Counted from the stretch's first letter, positions 49,991-63,996 are shown. The stretch is 64,000 nt of DNA from Perca fluviatilis (GCF_010015445.1 NC_053129.1:22438727-22502726), one strand, 5' to 3'. Notes: a model not told the origin generated them from the letters alone. Numbers and translations: made by a program.

Positions 49991-50481
49991 AAAAGGTTTG
50001 TGGACGTGTAAGAATATCCTTTAAAAGTGGGATCTTGGGCCAGATAAAAGTTATTCTGAGAGGTGCCCTGCAAAATGAGGATACATAGTAAAACATTTGT
50101 TACAGAATGACCCATGATATGTGAACAGCATAATTAGACAACCAATATGCTAAGTATTTGATTAGGGCAATACAAGTAATATCCTGTGTCTATGGGAATA
50201 TCCTACCATCCTGTGCGCCTACAACCACAGACTACCTGTTGTCTATTTGCTTGCAGCCTTGCACAATAAACCGGCCTAGCTGCCTGCTGTGTCACGGTGC
50301 TCAGTGCCTCGGGGTGTGTTACCTCAGCCCTTATTAGAAAAACTGCAAAAACACACTTCTAAAGCTGCATTCACAATGACATCTATCTGGCATACTCCAG
50401 GACAAGAGTGATATTTTCTCATTTTAAACCGCACTAAATATTAATTAGGCAGGCAGTGCAGATTCCCCTGTTCATGTGTGA

Positions 50482-50627
50482 AGAGGGACAGGTTACCTCA
50501 CAGCGGCGGACGCACTGAAAGGCTTCATTCTTCTAAGAAGGCTTTTGCAGCGGGCTGCATTTGAACGGTTCACTCCTGAGACAACCGAGAAGGCAGGAGA
50601 AGGGAGAAACCCTGTAGCCTAACAATG
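50482..50627 (+). other. crybg1: Candidate crybg1 5' noncoding exon
   Basis: A higher-GC stretch (CAGCGGCGGACGCACTGAAA) ends in a good donor (CAATG|GTAAGA, exon end 50627). If joined to the exon at 52314, the ATG at the junction opens a frame that stops after a few codons, so this would be 5' UTR with a tiny upstream frame. Promoter elements are not clear. Confidence 0.3.
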
Positions 50628-50629
50628 GT

Positions 50630-52313
50630 AAGATCTCACTCTCTGTCTCTGGTGTGTTTGTGAAGAAATGAACTGGGGCTCGCTCGGTCGATGGACTATT
50701 TGAGGGCCACTGTTTTGGTTTCCTGGAGTTACAGTTTATGTCGGCCTACAAACCTGTTTGACCTTCTTCAGGATTGTGCTGTCAAAACGCTTTTCAAAGA
50801 GAGATTAGTGAGCAAAATTATATCTCTGTAATAGTTTTATTTCATACTTTAACACTTCAGGGTATATCTGCAAAAATCAGGAAACATAGGTGTGAAACGT
50901 TAATAACTCGTCATAATAGGCCAAACAGGACCTTTTTAAAGGTCTAAAATAAAAGGTAAGGTTTTTTTTTAAACCGACAATTAGCGTACCAGCGCCACTC
51001 CCACACCTATGACAGCCTGGATAGGTATGTGACAAACTAGAAATTTGGGGGGTGGAGGGGAAAGTAGTCTGTAATTCAAACGTTTGTCATGTCACGTTTT
51101 CTTTATTTATTTAAAAAGAAAAGTCGAAATAATGTAATGTAATTTACAGAGACAAAAAGTGGTTAAAGGGTTAAATTCCTCGGCCAAGCAGCATGGAAAG
51201 ACTGACTTGAGCTGCCCGCCAAATGAAACAAGGGCACACAGGTTTGGAAAACCAAAAACCGAATTCAACAGGCTCTGAAACCCACACAGTCAGTGCGTCA
51301 TTTCCCCTGGAAAAGTTTGTTTGGACACGGCCTCTTGCTGCCTTCAATTGCTTAAAATAATGTAGGAATTTTGAGAACACGTCATCGACCTGGACGAGGT
51401 GCTTCAGCAAATACAGGACAGTAGTGTGACTTTACTAAACCAGAGTCATTGCATCTAATTTCAAACTGTAATGTTTAAACTTGTTTATGAACCTAATGTT
51501 AGACACAATGGGTCTATTTTGGACCACTTTGGAGACTTCTCATGCTGCTTTTGTTCATTAAAATACTTAAGTAAAGTATTGACCACGAATTTGTACCTAA
51601 GTGCAGTACTTGAGTAAATGTAGGCCTACTAAGTTACATTCCACCACTGCTAAAAGTATATATTGCAGTGGTTTTAATGTGACTGGCTGGGAGTTGTTAG
51701 TATTAAAGGTGTAGTTTAAAGTTTTAAAATGTTTTTTCAACTTGTCTATTTAAATATTCACAATCATTGCTGATGGCAGCTAGTCAAGCCTGCTTTTACA
51801 CTTTTTACACTCATCAGCTAAATGAAACTGCGGTCAGATGGGCGGGATAATGTTGAATAACCGGCTTCATTTAGTGACACTCGTCTCAGAAATTTACGAG
51901 GAGCACGTGAAGGCATCGTTTAACCACCTGGCTGCGTTCGCTCCGCCAGGGGCAGAACTTTCACAGCGCCCATATCTGCGATTCCGCAGTCTGCCCAGTT
52001 GTGGATGCTTTACTGGATACAAGGAGGACTAAACACAACATTGCCATCAGTTAGACATGCATATTAGTGCAGATCCTTTTATGCACAAACTGACAGCGGT
52101 TTATATGTTGGAGTGAGCCGAAAACTTTTCTTCTATGTCTAATTAAGGGTGAGTTGAACTTGAAACTAAAAGGAATTGCTCAAAGTTAGAGTTAAGGATG
52201 GATCTATCACTTTGCTAAGGCAAAATATCTCTTTTTGTGATAATTTTCTGCTTTTTCACACTGCTATTTTGTATCCTGTCGGAATGATTTTGTTTTTGTT
52301 TTATGCTCTTTAG
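50630..52313. other. Candidate crybg1 5' intron
   Basis: AT-rich, ends in a good acceptor (TTTTATGCTCTTTAG). A MITE-like fragment lies at 51545-51655 (listed separately). The frames at 51171-51410 and 51838-52032 have no motif. Confidence 0.35.
51545..51655. repeat. Fragment of AAGTACTT-type MITE
   Basis: AAATACTTAAGTAAAGTATT, GTGCAGTACTTGAGTAAATG and TTACATTCCACCACTG match the terminal wording of a common teleost repeat, and the element at 12540-13185 has a related end. Confidence 0.6.
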
Positions 52314-52337
52314 GAGTTTTTGATCTAAAGCAAAATC

Positions 52338-55300
52338 ATGTTCACAACCTACATAAAGAATCTGAATGATATGGTATTTTCTACGGTAAGCTTACAGGTT
52401 ATAAGCACTCCTGCATGTATTTGCTATGCTGAGAGATGCATGGCCAAATACTAAAAATGGCAATGAACAAACCTCTAATAATATTTACTTTAGATCCCAA
52501 GCCTGCACTCCCTTCCTTTGTTCATTGGCAAGTTATGATATTTGCACTACCACGTATAACTACTCAGCTCAACTAGAGTTTGCGCATATTCATTGGAAAT
52601 ATGCATGTTTATTAACTGCCACTGCATGTGTATACAGACATTTATGTGAGTTATTCTCTGCTTTGATTTAGTCTGAGAGCCCTGAGGAGCAGCAGAGCAC
52701 TGGGGTCTTGGGTCGTATTGGGAGCTGGCTTTCTCCATGGAGGGTAAAAGGTCCGAAGAGTCCCACTGAAAATGCCCCCCCAACCAGCGATCAGGCTGTT
52801 AAGTCAGAAGGAGAGGAGGAGAGTGAGGATTCTGTGAGACTCCGGGCAGGGGAACAACAGTGGGAGGAGGAGAAGGAACAGAGCTCCAATCCCAACCCAC
52901 TCTGTCTCCCCAGAGATATTTTCCCCTGTGAAGAGGAGGACGCCACGCAGTCTGCCCACAGAGACGGCGCTGTTGTGAGCAGAACTGAGACAGCAGAAGG
53001 AGGTCCAAAGAAGGAGGAGTTTGTGGAGTGCAGGAAGAAGAGAGTTGGGCAGGGCAAGAAGAGGGAGGAGAGCAGTAACGGTACTTCAGCGAGCGGGAAT
53101 CTTGAGAAGAATGCCAGTCATCTGACACATTTCTCTTCCTCTTCTGAGCAGGGAGTGGTATGGGACTCTGAGAGGGCCCACACCCAACCTCCGGCCCAAA
53201 GACAAGCACAGGCCCAGACAGGCAGGAGGCTCCATGTGTACCTGGAGGAGACCAGCGTGATTCACTGTGGCCAAAACAGCCATTCTGGACAGGAAGTTGT
53301 CCAAACCAAAGTCACAAAAAAGAACCTAAAGGTCCTCGGCAAAGCTAAATCATCACCGGGTTTTGATTTGAACTTAAGTTCAATAAGTGCAGAGAACAAA
53401 AGGACAGATGTCAAAAGGACAGATGTGAGGCCTGCTGTTGAGGCACAGAGTTATAACAGTGCCCTAGTGGGAGTGTCACTGAAATCACGCAAGCACTCGC
53501 AGTCAGAGCCTGAACCTGAAGAACAAACCGAGGCTGACAGCATGGGGCGTAAAAACACAGCCAGAAGGAAATCCAGGAAGAACTCTCAGGAAGATGGAGC
53601 AGACAACTCCCAGGAGAAAGTGCCTCCCAGTGCCCAACCTGTCCCAGAGGGAATCTCAACATCAGATAACTCCGTGTCAGATGCTCAGGGCAAAAGTCCA
53701 AAGACTGCCATGGGAGAGTCATCTGTAAACTCCTCCTCCAAGCACAACCCCACCTCTCAGGCTTCACCTGAAGGAGCAGAGAGTAAGACTTCCTCTTCCG
53801 ACACAGTCCAGCAGTTGGACAACTTCCAGGATTCAAACTCAGTCATTGCAGCCACTCTGGCATGTGTTGATGGGGGCGCAGACATGGAGGACGACAACAG
53901 TCTTTACAAAGTAGAAAGGAGGACAGAGACACCAGAGTCCAAACGCAGGAGTATGAAGGTTTCTCGAAGTGAGGTGAAGCTTTTTACAAAATATGTGCCT
54001 TTGAATCCAAAGCAAAATCCAACAGGAGACACACAGGAACTTAAGGCAGCGTTTAAGAATAACAAAGATGAAGCAAAGGATAAGCCCAATACAGAGATTG
54101 ATGCCAGGTAAGTTCTCACCTAAATGTGATTAGTAAAGTATAAAGAGAGCAGTTTGTGATTTGTAAATGACTGAAACAATGACCGATCGCATTTTCATAT
54201 ACTGCATCGTATATAGAAAAGTCTTCCAATAATGTATTCCACTTAACATAAACTATATGTTAGGAATACATGTTTAGTTTACAAACATTTTAACCCACCT
54301 GTCAAGCTTTGTGGCATTGCTGTCAAAGATTGTGTGCTGCTATGGGTGGAATATCACAGGTGTATCCACAGTCAAACAGTGGTGTGAGTCAGAGTACAGC
54401 CCTGTGCTCTAAGATTGTCACTGTACAGTATAGACCAGATGGAAAATAGGTCAGATTAAACTCAGCTTCACACTAAACTAGTTGTACAAGTTTAATACAA
54501 AGTCAAAATCAACTTTAAATGTATGTTTGGATTCAAAACTTAACTTCTTTTCATACACAGACTACACAAGCTGAAGAAAATTAATGAGGACCCTAAGCCA
54601 GTCGTCAGCCGCCTTGCGGATAAAATCAGCCTCTTTGAGCGCCCAGCAGTGAGGGTCAGCAAGCAGACCTTCCAAACACAGAGGAGTGCAGATTTTGTGT
54701 TGTCAGACCAGAGATCAAGTTCAGCTGAACGTTGCGGCATGGCCAGGTCCAGCTCTGCGTCGCCCACCAGGGAGAAGCCGATGACGATCAAGGAGCGAGC
54801 GAGGAACTTCACAGAGGCATCTAAAACAGAGGACATGGCAGGGCTGCCTCAAACACCAGCTATGAAAGGAATGTCTGACAATTCAACATTGTCTGTTGCA
54901 GTTGCTGCATCAAAGTCACCAAAACTGGACCATCAGGGTAGACTGGATACTAAAGAGCAAATACAGGAAGCAAAGTCAGAGATAACATTGAAACCAGATG
55001 GACAAGATACCAGCACAGTAGGGGTAAAGATTTCCATATCTAAAGAACAACCAACGAGCTCCAAAACAAATGACACAGTGGCCTCAAAAACTGCAGATCA
55101 GGGTACAAAACCTAACAGCGTTGAAACTGATGTTTCATCTAAAGGGCCGGGTGATTCTGCAGAACTGACCAGTAGCATTAGCCCACAGTCCAGAGGCCCG
55201 AGCAGAACAGCCTCCCGCTCTAAAAGAAGAAAAGGTCGGGAACCAACCAGTCCCATCAGCCCAAATAGTGAAAACAAACCAGATTGCTTTACAAGGAAGC

Positions 55301-58300
55301 CAGAGCTCACTGCTATAAAACAACAGGTGGATGATACAGAGGAGAGTGCTTCTGCCTCCAAACAGGTCTCATTACCATCTCAAAAAGCCCAAGGAAATGC
55401 ATCAGACAAACAGATAACTGAAACTGAAACCAAACGGAAAGCATTTAAGAAGGAATTGGAGGTGTTGGACATACAGAAGAAACAGTTAGATTCTTCATTT
55501 AAAAAGGAGAATATCGACAAACCGGTCAGCAGACAGGAGGGATTGCCTGAGCCATCTGTCAACAAAGATGAACCTGATACTGCTGCTCATAGCAGCGAAA
55601 CAAAGACGCCTATTGACAAAGATCCTGGTATTTTACCCCAAAAGGAGGAAAAGGCAGGGGGACACAGTCTCTTATTCACACAGAAGAGAGACAAGGCCTC
55701 CAAGGACAGCAGAGAAACATCAGCCTCCTCCCCCTCCCCTGCGGTTGAACGACCTACTGAAACGTCTTTGATGGAGCAAGAGCCCCCTGTTGAACATCCT
55801 AAATTAGATAAAGAATTGTCGATGCAATCTGAATCAAAAAGTAAAAGTGAAGCGAGTGAAGCGAATAAAAAAGACACTGGGCAAACACCGCAACCCCGAA
55901 ACAAAGACATAGAACTAACAAATCAGGCAGAGAATAAAGATGTGGATAAATTAGAAAAGGTAGAGGGCGAAAAAACTAATCAGACAGAGAGGAAAAGCAA
56001 AGAAAAACCACAGCAGCTCCTGCATTCAGAAAAAATTACCACAAAGGCCAAGGTTTCAGACAGCAGACAAGGTATCTCGGGGACAGAGGGTAGAGCTGCT
56101 AGGGATGATGAAAGAAAAAATGCTGAAAGAAAAGATGAGACACAGCTGGTCAAAGCCATAACAAAACCAGAAACAAACCAAGTCAAACAAGTCTCTCAGT
56201 CCTCCAAAAAGACCGGTGTAACATCAGACCTTTCTGCTCAAAAACAACATGTCGGAAATACGAGGACTACACATCCCGAAAAGGCTGCTGTTTGTGCCGT
56301 CACCCAGACTAATGAGGCTGTGTGTGTGTCTAAGAGTGAGAAAGGGCCGTCAAAGGAAGAAAAAGCAACTAATGGGCCTCCTGAGTTGCAAACAAAGGCT
56401 GTAGAAAGCCCTGGAACCGACACAGGGCCAGTAGTGATTGCAGAAGAACCACAGCCTCATTCTGTGGAAAAAACAGAGAATTCACCAGATGACTCATGTG
56501 CACATGGAGCAAATGATGCTCAGTTCTCTAGCTCAACTTCTATTACCAAAGCAACTACAGCAGCTGAGAAAGTGACTGTAAAAGCCGCTGGTGGCACTCC
56601 AGCGTTAATAACTGCACAGACAGATAATATGTCAGAGAAAGAATTATCTGTTGAAGAGTCTACTCCTATTTCTGTCTCTAAATCTGGAGCAGGGCAAGAT
56701 GATGGGAAAGAAACTGTCAAATTAGTGCCCTCGGAAGTCAACGTCTCCGGAGATGTAATGAAACTAGCTCTACAGTGTGAGGAATTAAGAAAAACAAAGA
56801 GCACAAGTGACATCACTCCACTCAAGGGCTTGAAAATAATAGCACAGAGCCCCTCTGATAGTGCTGCTTCTAGCTCCACAGTTAATGTGGTCAAAAAGAC
56901 AGCTGAGAAAACATTCCATTCACCAATAGATGAACTTTCATCTGTTGCTAATGGTGATATCTTCCCACATCAACAACTACACACTGTCAAAAAGGAACTG
57001 GTCAATAACAAGCCAAGTCAAACTCCAAAAGCACCCACTTCCCCACAGGCTAATAAGCCGATCCCAGACTCAACCCAGCGTTCAACCATGAAGAAACTCC
57101 ATTTGCCAAGGGGACTAAGCAAAGATGATTCTGCAACACGACAAGACGCCCCCTCAAGCTGGCTGGATGTGGACTTTCCTAAACGGAGGCTTAAAGTCCC
57201 GGTGCCCAAACTGAGCTCTTCTGGAAGTGAGAGCAATCTTCTGGACACCTCTGGTGAACTAGATGATGAAGATTTTGTTGAGAAAATCAAGAAGCTGTGC
57301 TCCCCGTTCTCCCTCCCGCCACGTAAACACAACCAACTCCGGCAACCTCAGCCGCCATTCGCCATGCCTGCCATCAGGGAGGACCGCTTTGAGAAGACGT
57401 TTGACCCCGAGGAGTTTAAGTTTGGCCTGAGAAAGAAAAATCAATTCACCGTAGACACAACCCCAGGCCTTTTGGCCAAGCTCCAGAACAAGGAGACAAA
57501 ATCTGGCCTGAAGCCTGCCAGGGCTAGTTTGGCAGACAGGAGCATGTTGCTCAGTAGCCTGGACACTCACTCTCGCCTCAGGGACAAGACCTCTGTCAAA
57601 GATGAGGAAGATGTCAAGGAAGAGAAAGATGACCAGCTCAAGGTGAAGTCTCGCTTGGAGGGGAGCTGTGTCCTCAGCAGCCTCACCTCCTCAATCTTAA
57701 GAGGGAAGAGGAATGGAGTTCAAACGCAGGCAGAGGGCACCAATTCTGGGGATGTGTCACCTAGTGAAGCCCCCCAGCTAAGCCCTCCACCTTTAACCCA
57801 GCCACCCCCACCAAGCCCAACTGCTGCAGCTCCACTCAAAGAAACACTGGCCCTGAGCAACAGAGAGGAAGCCCAGGCTGTGGTCAGTGACTCAGGCCCT
57901 CCACTTCCCTCCTTTAACGACATCAAGCTGCCGGACTATTTAGAGAAGTACCTCCCCCGAGAACCAGTGAAACCAGTGCAGAGCATACAAGGACAGCAGC
58001 AATTCCAAACTACGGTTAGTTAATGTTATTTTCACCTAAAAATTATGTGAATTTAAAGAAGTTGTCCTCCATAACACAGAGATTTCACAGTCAACATACA
58101 TCTTGCAAGCACAAGTTGAAGTAAGCAAAGCTATAAAAACATCTACACTCAAAGTGTATTCATTGTGTAATGAAAGGAAATTACTCATAGAACCAAGTGC
58201 TCGATTTTAACATGTCTCTAAATAACAACAAACATCATTCTGTTATTTTTATAAGTTCCCTAGAGATATAAGGAATAACGTAGCATAGATACTTGATGGT

Positions 58301-61300
58301 TTTCGGTTTATGCATCAGGTTATTGAAAAAATGGCAACTCCAGCCTCCGGAGGTGAAGCAGATCTGGCTGTGAAACCAGGTCCGGTTCTTCCTGATGCTG
58401 TACCTCCATGTTTTCCTGACATTCCTTCAATCACACACTCTACACTCCCTGAGCTTAAGCAGCCTTCGGCTCAGCCACAGGGAAGACTTAGTGAAAATGT
58501 AAGTGTGCGGCATACATTCTATTAGAGGATACCTAATAGTTAGTATTACAAATTAAAGCTGCACATCTCTTTGAAGTGTATGGGCTTACACTGCTTGCTG
58601 CACTGGGAGGTGAGCTAGAAACTATTTATATGCTTCATTTCCTTTAGAGCTGCACTACCAACTGTTTTTATGGAAAAATCCACCTGTTTCTTTTCAAACC
58701 TATTTGCGTTTTAGGATAATTTTTAGGGACAGTGGATCTTTTGTCTTGCTAGTCCCAAATTGATTTAGGGCTGCAACTTGTGATTATTTCTGCAATGCTT
58801 TATTTTACATGTCCTTAATTTCCTAATCATTTCCAAATTCCTGGAAAGAACTATGTAATTTGGTACTAATTATAGGGAAAATGTGTTTCCTTAAAATAGC
58901 GCAAATTAAACCCAAGTAAATATTTGATCAATAGCAATTCATGATTGTACATTTTTGTTCTCCATATATGTTGAATTGTATGTTTGCCTGTTCAGTTGCA
59001 AGCTATTGGTTAGAATAGTTTAACTAGAAGTTAACTGATTGAAAATGCCTCGTATTTCCAATTATTAATACCAAATAACATAGATCTTTCCAAAAAACTC
59101 TGAAATTACTGATCAGCATTTGATTATTGATGAATCTGCCAATTAATCAATTAATTGTTTAGTCAGTGAAAAGTCTTATCATGATTTCCCCTAAACTGCT
59201 TGTTTTGTCCGGCTAACAGTCCAAAACCCAAAGTTATTCGGTTGACTATCAAAGAAGATGAAGAAAACAAGCAAATACTCATGTGTAAAGGGAATGTTTG
59301 GGACTTGTTACCGACTTGATGTTACAAGCTTTATGGTGTCAGTAGTTTTTTCTGTTGCCTTTTTGCAAGCATGCTGGATTTAGCATCACTTTTTTTCCTT
59401 TTGGCTTACCAGTGTGACGCTTGAATACAAATTCAAGGCAGTGCAGTCTCCATGGACCCACTGTGTCCCTGGAAGTAAACTGAAAGGTCGGGGCATTCAG
59501 CAGGCAAAGAGCTGCTGGACAAACAAATGCAGATTAGCTTTTCTAGCACTTTATATATGTTTGCAATGGTCCGCAGTCTTCGACACAATGACAATTCAGT
59601 ATTTTTGCATTCCAGATAAGAACTGCCAAGGGATTTCACAAGCGCCCTGGAAAGGTAGGCACAATTTTGCCCACATACTGTAAAAATAAAATGGAGAGAG
59701 GAATCTGGACAGGCAACTCTCTGTTCTGTGAAAACATCTGCTTTTCATATGGTGTTCTTGGGGGTAAACAAAGTACTTAAAAAAACTGTCTACTGCAAAT
59801 GTTCAGCTGGATGTGATTACAATAATGGAATTCAGTGCTGCCAATGCAGTGCAAAACTTGTGGTTTTGCATTATTGTAGAACTTCATTAGTAGTTGTTAG
59901 AATAAGAGCTATACCCCTGCCGTTTCTTGCCCACACATTGCTTTAATACCTTCAGCTTTAGCTGTGCTGGGGATCCTCTGGTATTAACAAAACAAAAAAA
60001 GGTACATGAAATGATTTTAGAGCAGATTTGATGAGGGCTTTTAGAATAAAACTTACACAGTGTTATTGACTACAGAGTCTCCAGAGCAGATGGTCTTTGT
60101 TATTCATTATGAACAGAAGTGTAACTTTTATATTAAAGTAATGCATTACATTCACAGTGCGCTCTGGTGGTTTAAGTAAATATAAATATGCTTTTACTGT
60201 AGCATAAAAGAGAGGGGCAGGATAGGTCTTAGCACTCTGTGAATCATGATTTAATGTAATTGAGTAATTTGACATTTATTATTAATTTCCTTAATGTGTT
60301 GTGGAAATAAGTGTGATTTTCTTTTTTTTTTGACACTACTCTTCATGTCTCCAAACAGATGGTGCTGTTTGAGAAAGCTCAGTTCAGTGGCCAGGCGCAT
60401 GAGATTTACAGGGATGTAGCAGATGCTACTTCTCTGCAGCTATCACCTCTCATTTCTGTAAAGGTTGTTAGAGGATGGTAAGTAGTGAAATTCAACTGGA
60501 ACTTTCAGACGATGAAAAGAAAATCTGCACTGTACTTCTAATTAGTGTCAAGTGGTTTTGAGATGCCAGTTTGACCTGATAAGGCTCCTGGATGTTCCAT
60601 GAATGTAATGAAATATCGGGATTAAGAGTTCCGCACTTAATGTTAACTGTAATTATATATCCACTTTCACACTTTCTCTTTGATATGCGTTAATGGTAAA
60701 CCAACAAGATTTCTGTTCACATTTACTCACCAGAAAGTTTGTGAATCCTTTAGGCCTGGCAAATGTGTGAAATGCATGTCCTTCTCTCTCCTTTTGTTTT
60801 TGAATCCTGCATTGTTGACATCCATGTTGACTTGCTTGCAGTTTTCTTCTTCCCTGACTTTGCTGGAGCATTGCTGCGTTTTTTTACGTGTTACCGCCAC
60901 CTTTAGATGAGTGGATTAGTGTAAAACCATTGGCAGGAATGTGTACAATATGCTCATGTGCATGTATGTGCATTCTTGTGCATGTGCACAAGAACAAACT
61001 AGGGACAAGTGGATGATACAGGGACCCCAAATTTGCTCCGTCAAAAACTCCACATCTAAGCTTGATCTCCATGTTGCTCTCCCAAAAATAGCAAAAGGGA
61101 TGGTTACATAATTTCTTGCATATTTATACAGTATATTTGAATAACCTCTGCAGCTAAGAAATGTCCTTATAATTATGTGGTCATTAGTTACTGACTGGCT
61201 CTGTCCAAAGGTAACAACATCCACCTACCAGCACCTCCAAAGATCACTAATAAACTAGTTATATATCTCATTTTTTGAATCACTTAAAAACAGTGTAAAG

Positions 61301-63728
61301 TAAAGTGTAAAGTCAACATGTTTGGGTTTAGGGGGATTATGTGCTGGGGTTGCTAAACTAGTGGTGGTAGCTGTAGCTTCATATTTATGGGACAGATAGA
61401 GTGGTGTCGGTCTTCTCATCTAGCTTTTTGTACCAAATACATTTATCCTGGCCCTTCCTTCTTTTTTTCCAACGTATAATTATCTGTTTCTGGGCATATG
61501 ATTACATGTTTTTTGTTCTCACTACAGCTGGGTGCTCTACGAGAAGCCTGACTTCCAGGGACGCTCCATTGCCTTGGAGGAGGGAGGCATTGAATTGACA
61601 AATGTGTGGGCAGAGCCTGGGCTGGAGACAGAACCACAGAACAACCCACCAATGCTGATTGGCTCGATTCGACTTGCTGTCTGGGTGAGTCCATCAGTTA
61701 AATACATCCACCTCATTTGACCTTTAGCATAGCACTATCGACATCATCGTCACCTCACATGGCCCTCTGAAACATAGCTAATGTGTGATATTGCTTCATG
61801 TATATTCAGTCCAGACTCTGTAAGAACAGAATAGGTGCCCTTATTTAAGATTTGACTTGGTCACATTGCAAAAGAATGACTTAAGGACTAGTATGGGCCG
61901 CTGATAATTCCTGTGTTTGTTTCCCCTTATAGGATTACAGCCTCCCCCATATTGATCTGTTTACTGAACCGGAAGGCCGCGGCAGAGTAACGCCTTACCA
62001 TGATGACACAATAGAGACGGGCTCGTTTGGCATCCCACTGAGCACTGCTTCCATCCAAGTGCACTCTGGGGTGTAAGTGTGGCTGTTTTAGCAAAACAAT
62101 CATTCAGATCTTTTGCAATTGACTGGTAAAGCGTGGGTGTGACAATGTTGAACAGGCCGACAAAATCAAATCATTAGCAAGGCACATGGTCTACTTATTG
62201 TGATTGATCAGAGTGGTAGATAGGTAGTTATCTGGAGATTAGATTTTATTTGAAATGCAATACATTTAGGTGCTAAAGAACGAAGAACTAGTGTCATTGC
62301 TTTCAGTAGCTAATGAGAAACCCCCATGCTCTGCAATGAGTTTTCTATTGCTAATGACTGGAAGACCCAGCAGAAGAGTAGACTTTGGACATCTTGCCTG
62401 CTGTGCTTAACGTAAAGCCTAAAGTCTTTTTAATGGGATGTTCCCGGTGTTTGGCTTTGACAAATAGCTGCGAGATAATAATCATGGCTACGTTCCTTTC
62501 TGTCTTTGGTTTGACTCTCACTTGTTTGCCTCTTCAGGAATGTCTTCCTGCTGTTGCATGTTAGAAAATAGAGAAAGTGTGGGCACAGCAGAGTGGAGAG
62601 GTGGAGATTTATGGAGAGAAACAGACAAAGGTGTGGAGAGAATTTGGCAAATGGGTGAATGTTTTTTTTCAAGTGAGAGGTTTCGGCATTCAGGACATTT
62701 TGTGCCCTGCCCCTGAGGAAGTTAATGATGGTAGAAGTTATAGCTATTTTTGTAGTTTTACCTTGGCACCTTTGGTAGAAACCTGACATTTTGGAGATTT
62801 TTTCAGTATTTCTCGACAACTCGAGCTGTCAAATGCCAGCTCATCTTTGCTCAGCTACGAATAATGATGCTTCAGCAGCTCCCCCTATGGCGTTTGCTCT
62901 GTGACAAGTGGGGCAACTGTTCAGCAGATGTAATTTTGTGTTTAGCAAATTCACTGTAACATGCACCTAGCTCAGTTGTGTTCACTGATTTAACCGACTC
63001 TTTGGCTCCAGTTATTATATATCTTTCTGCACCATACGTTGGGCATCAGTTCTTGGTATCACTTCCTCAGCACTGACTGAATAAGCTGGGTTAATTTTTT
63101 CTGCCAGAGGCTGACATGTGGTGATTGATATGAGGCATGGTGTTGCATTACATAATGGATCGAAATGCCAGAGGTACATTAGGAGCGTAGTTCGGACAAA
63201 GGCTGTCCACGCTAAAAGTGAATCGTAAAAGAAAATGCTTTGAACTGAAGCATGTCATTCAAAGATATTGTATTCTAAAATAACTAGCTTTTGTTGTCTG
63301 CTGTAGTTGTATGACTCATGTCTGACATAAATACAAAATACCTCATTAGAACACTGCCCTGACCTATTAATACTTAATGTACTGAGCAAAATTACCAAAC
63401 ATATCTGCTGATTTCCATGTGGAAAAACAAGTATCTGTGAGTTTGTTCTTTTTTATGACAATTTTTCCTTTTTTAAAAGCAACAAGCCATGCAAGGTCAT
63501 GACTCACATTTCTTTGAAAACCACCAAGAGGCATAATATGGAGGGACTTTTTGGCTTAATACTTAATTAACATGCAATGTGGGTGTCCCTCTTTCCTTCA
63601 GGTGGCTGGTGTTCAGTGACCCGGGGTTCCAAGGCATGATAGCTGTGCTGGAGACAGGAGAGTACCCTTTTCCTGAGACCTGGGGCTTCCCATCACCATT
63701 TGTTGGATCTCTTAGACCACTTAAAATG
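52338..63728 (+). CDS. crybg1: Beta/gamma-crystallin domain-containing protein 1 (AIM1), 5' part; continues beyond the window
   Basis: Non-lens member of the beta-gamma-crystallin superfamily; mammalian AIM1 associates with actin and has been linked to suppression of invasion (family knowledge). Coding exons: 52338-52385 (exon from 52314), 52672-54107, 54561-58014, 58319-58498, 59616-59654, 60359-60477, 61528-61684, 61933-62072, 63602-63728; all GT-AG, phases consistent, 1900 codons in the window. The start MFTTYIKNLNDMVFST is splice-supported (phase 0). The two large exons encode a disordered S/T/K/E-rich N-terminus ending in LPSFNDIKLPDYLEKYLPRE. RPGK leads into the first crystallin domain: MVLFEKAQFSGQAHEIYRDV, then GCWVLYEKPDFQGRSIALEE and IGSIRLAVW. 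The second domain starts DYSLPHIDLFTEPEGRGRV and WLVFSDPGFQGMIAVLETGE, ending GSLRPLKM. Human CRYBG1 has six such domains plus a C-terminal ricin-type domain, which would lie to the right. CRYBG2/3 are less likely from these motifs and synteny. Confidence 0.93.
53397..53426 (+). repeat. In-frame 15-bp tandem duplication in crybg1
   Basis: CAAAAGGACAGATGT occurs twice back to back (53397-53411 and 53412-53426), duplicating the pentapeptide KRTDV in the disordered region. Confidence 0.95.
54108..54560 (+). other. crybg1 intron between the two giant exons
   Basis: 453 bases, donor GCCAG|GTAAGT and acceptor TTTTCATACACAG. No other feature. Confidence 0.7.
58499..60358 (+). other. crybg1 introns around the 39-bp exon
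   Basis: AT-rich introns flanking the 39-bp exon at 59616-59654 that encodes IRTAKGFHKRPGK. The surrounding open frame (59414-59683) is read-through of that exon in another phase. No repeat recognised. Confidence 0.5.
60478..63601 (+). other. crybg1 introns in the crystallin region
   Basis: Introns 60478-61527, 61685-61932 and 62073-63601. They contain no recognisable gene or mobile element; the frames on both strands lack motifs. Confidence 0.5.
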
Positions 63729-63888
63729 GTTTGTATTTCTGTGCAACATCGAATGTACACTGCAGAGGATAGTTGAAGAATGAGATATGTTAATTTGCTA
63801 CTTCTAGCCACACTAGTTGCGTGGTTCTGTACATTTTGTAAATTTTGTAAGTTCCCAGAAGATGAATCCTATTTACATTGGTACTCAG

Positions 63889-63930
63889 ATTTTCCATATA
63901 GTGCCACCAGCAGGTCAAAAGAGTCACTTA
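63889..63930. repeat. Fragment of a dispersed teleost repeat
   Basis: TATAGTGCCACCAGCAGGTC is the complement-style wording of the CTG-GTGGCGCTA motif found in a common fish repeat; compare the region at 7690-7800. Confidence 0.35.
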
Positions 63931-63954
63931 TCCTGGGAAATATAATATTAATTA

Positions 63955-63955
63955 A

Positions 63956-63996
<41 letters not shown>
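63955..63996. repeat. (TTA)n microsatellite at window end
   Basis: About 13 TTA units in a crybg1 intron. Confidence 0.97.
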
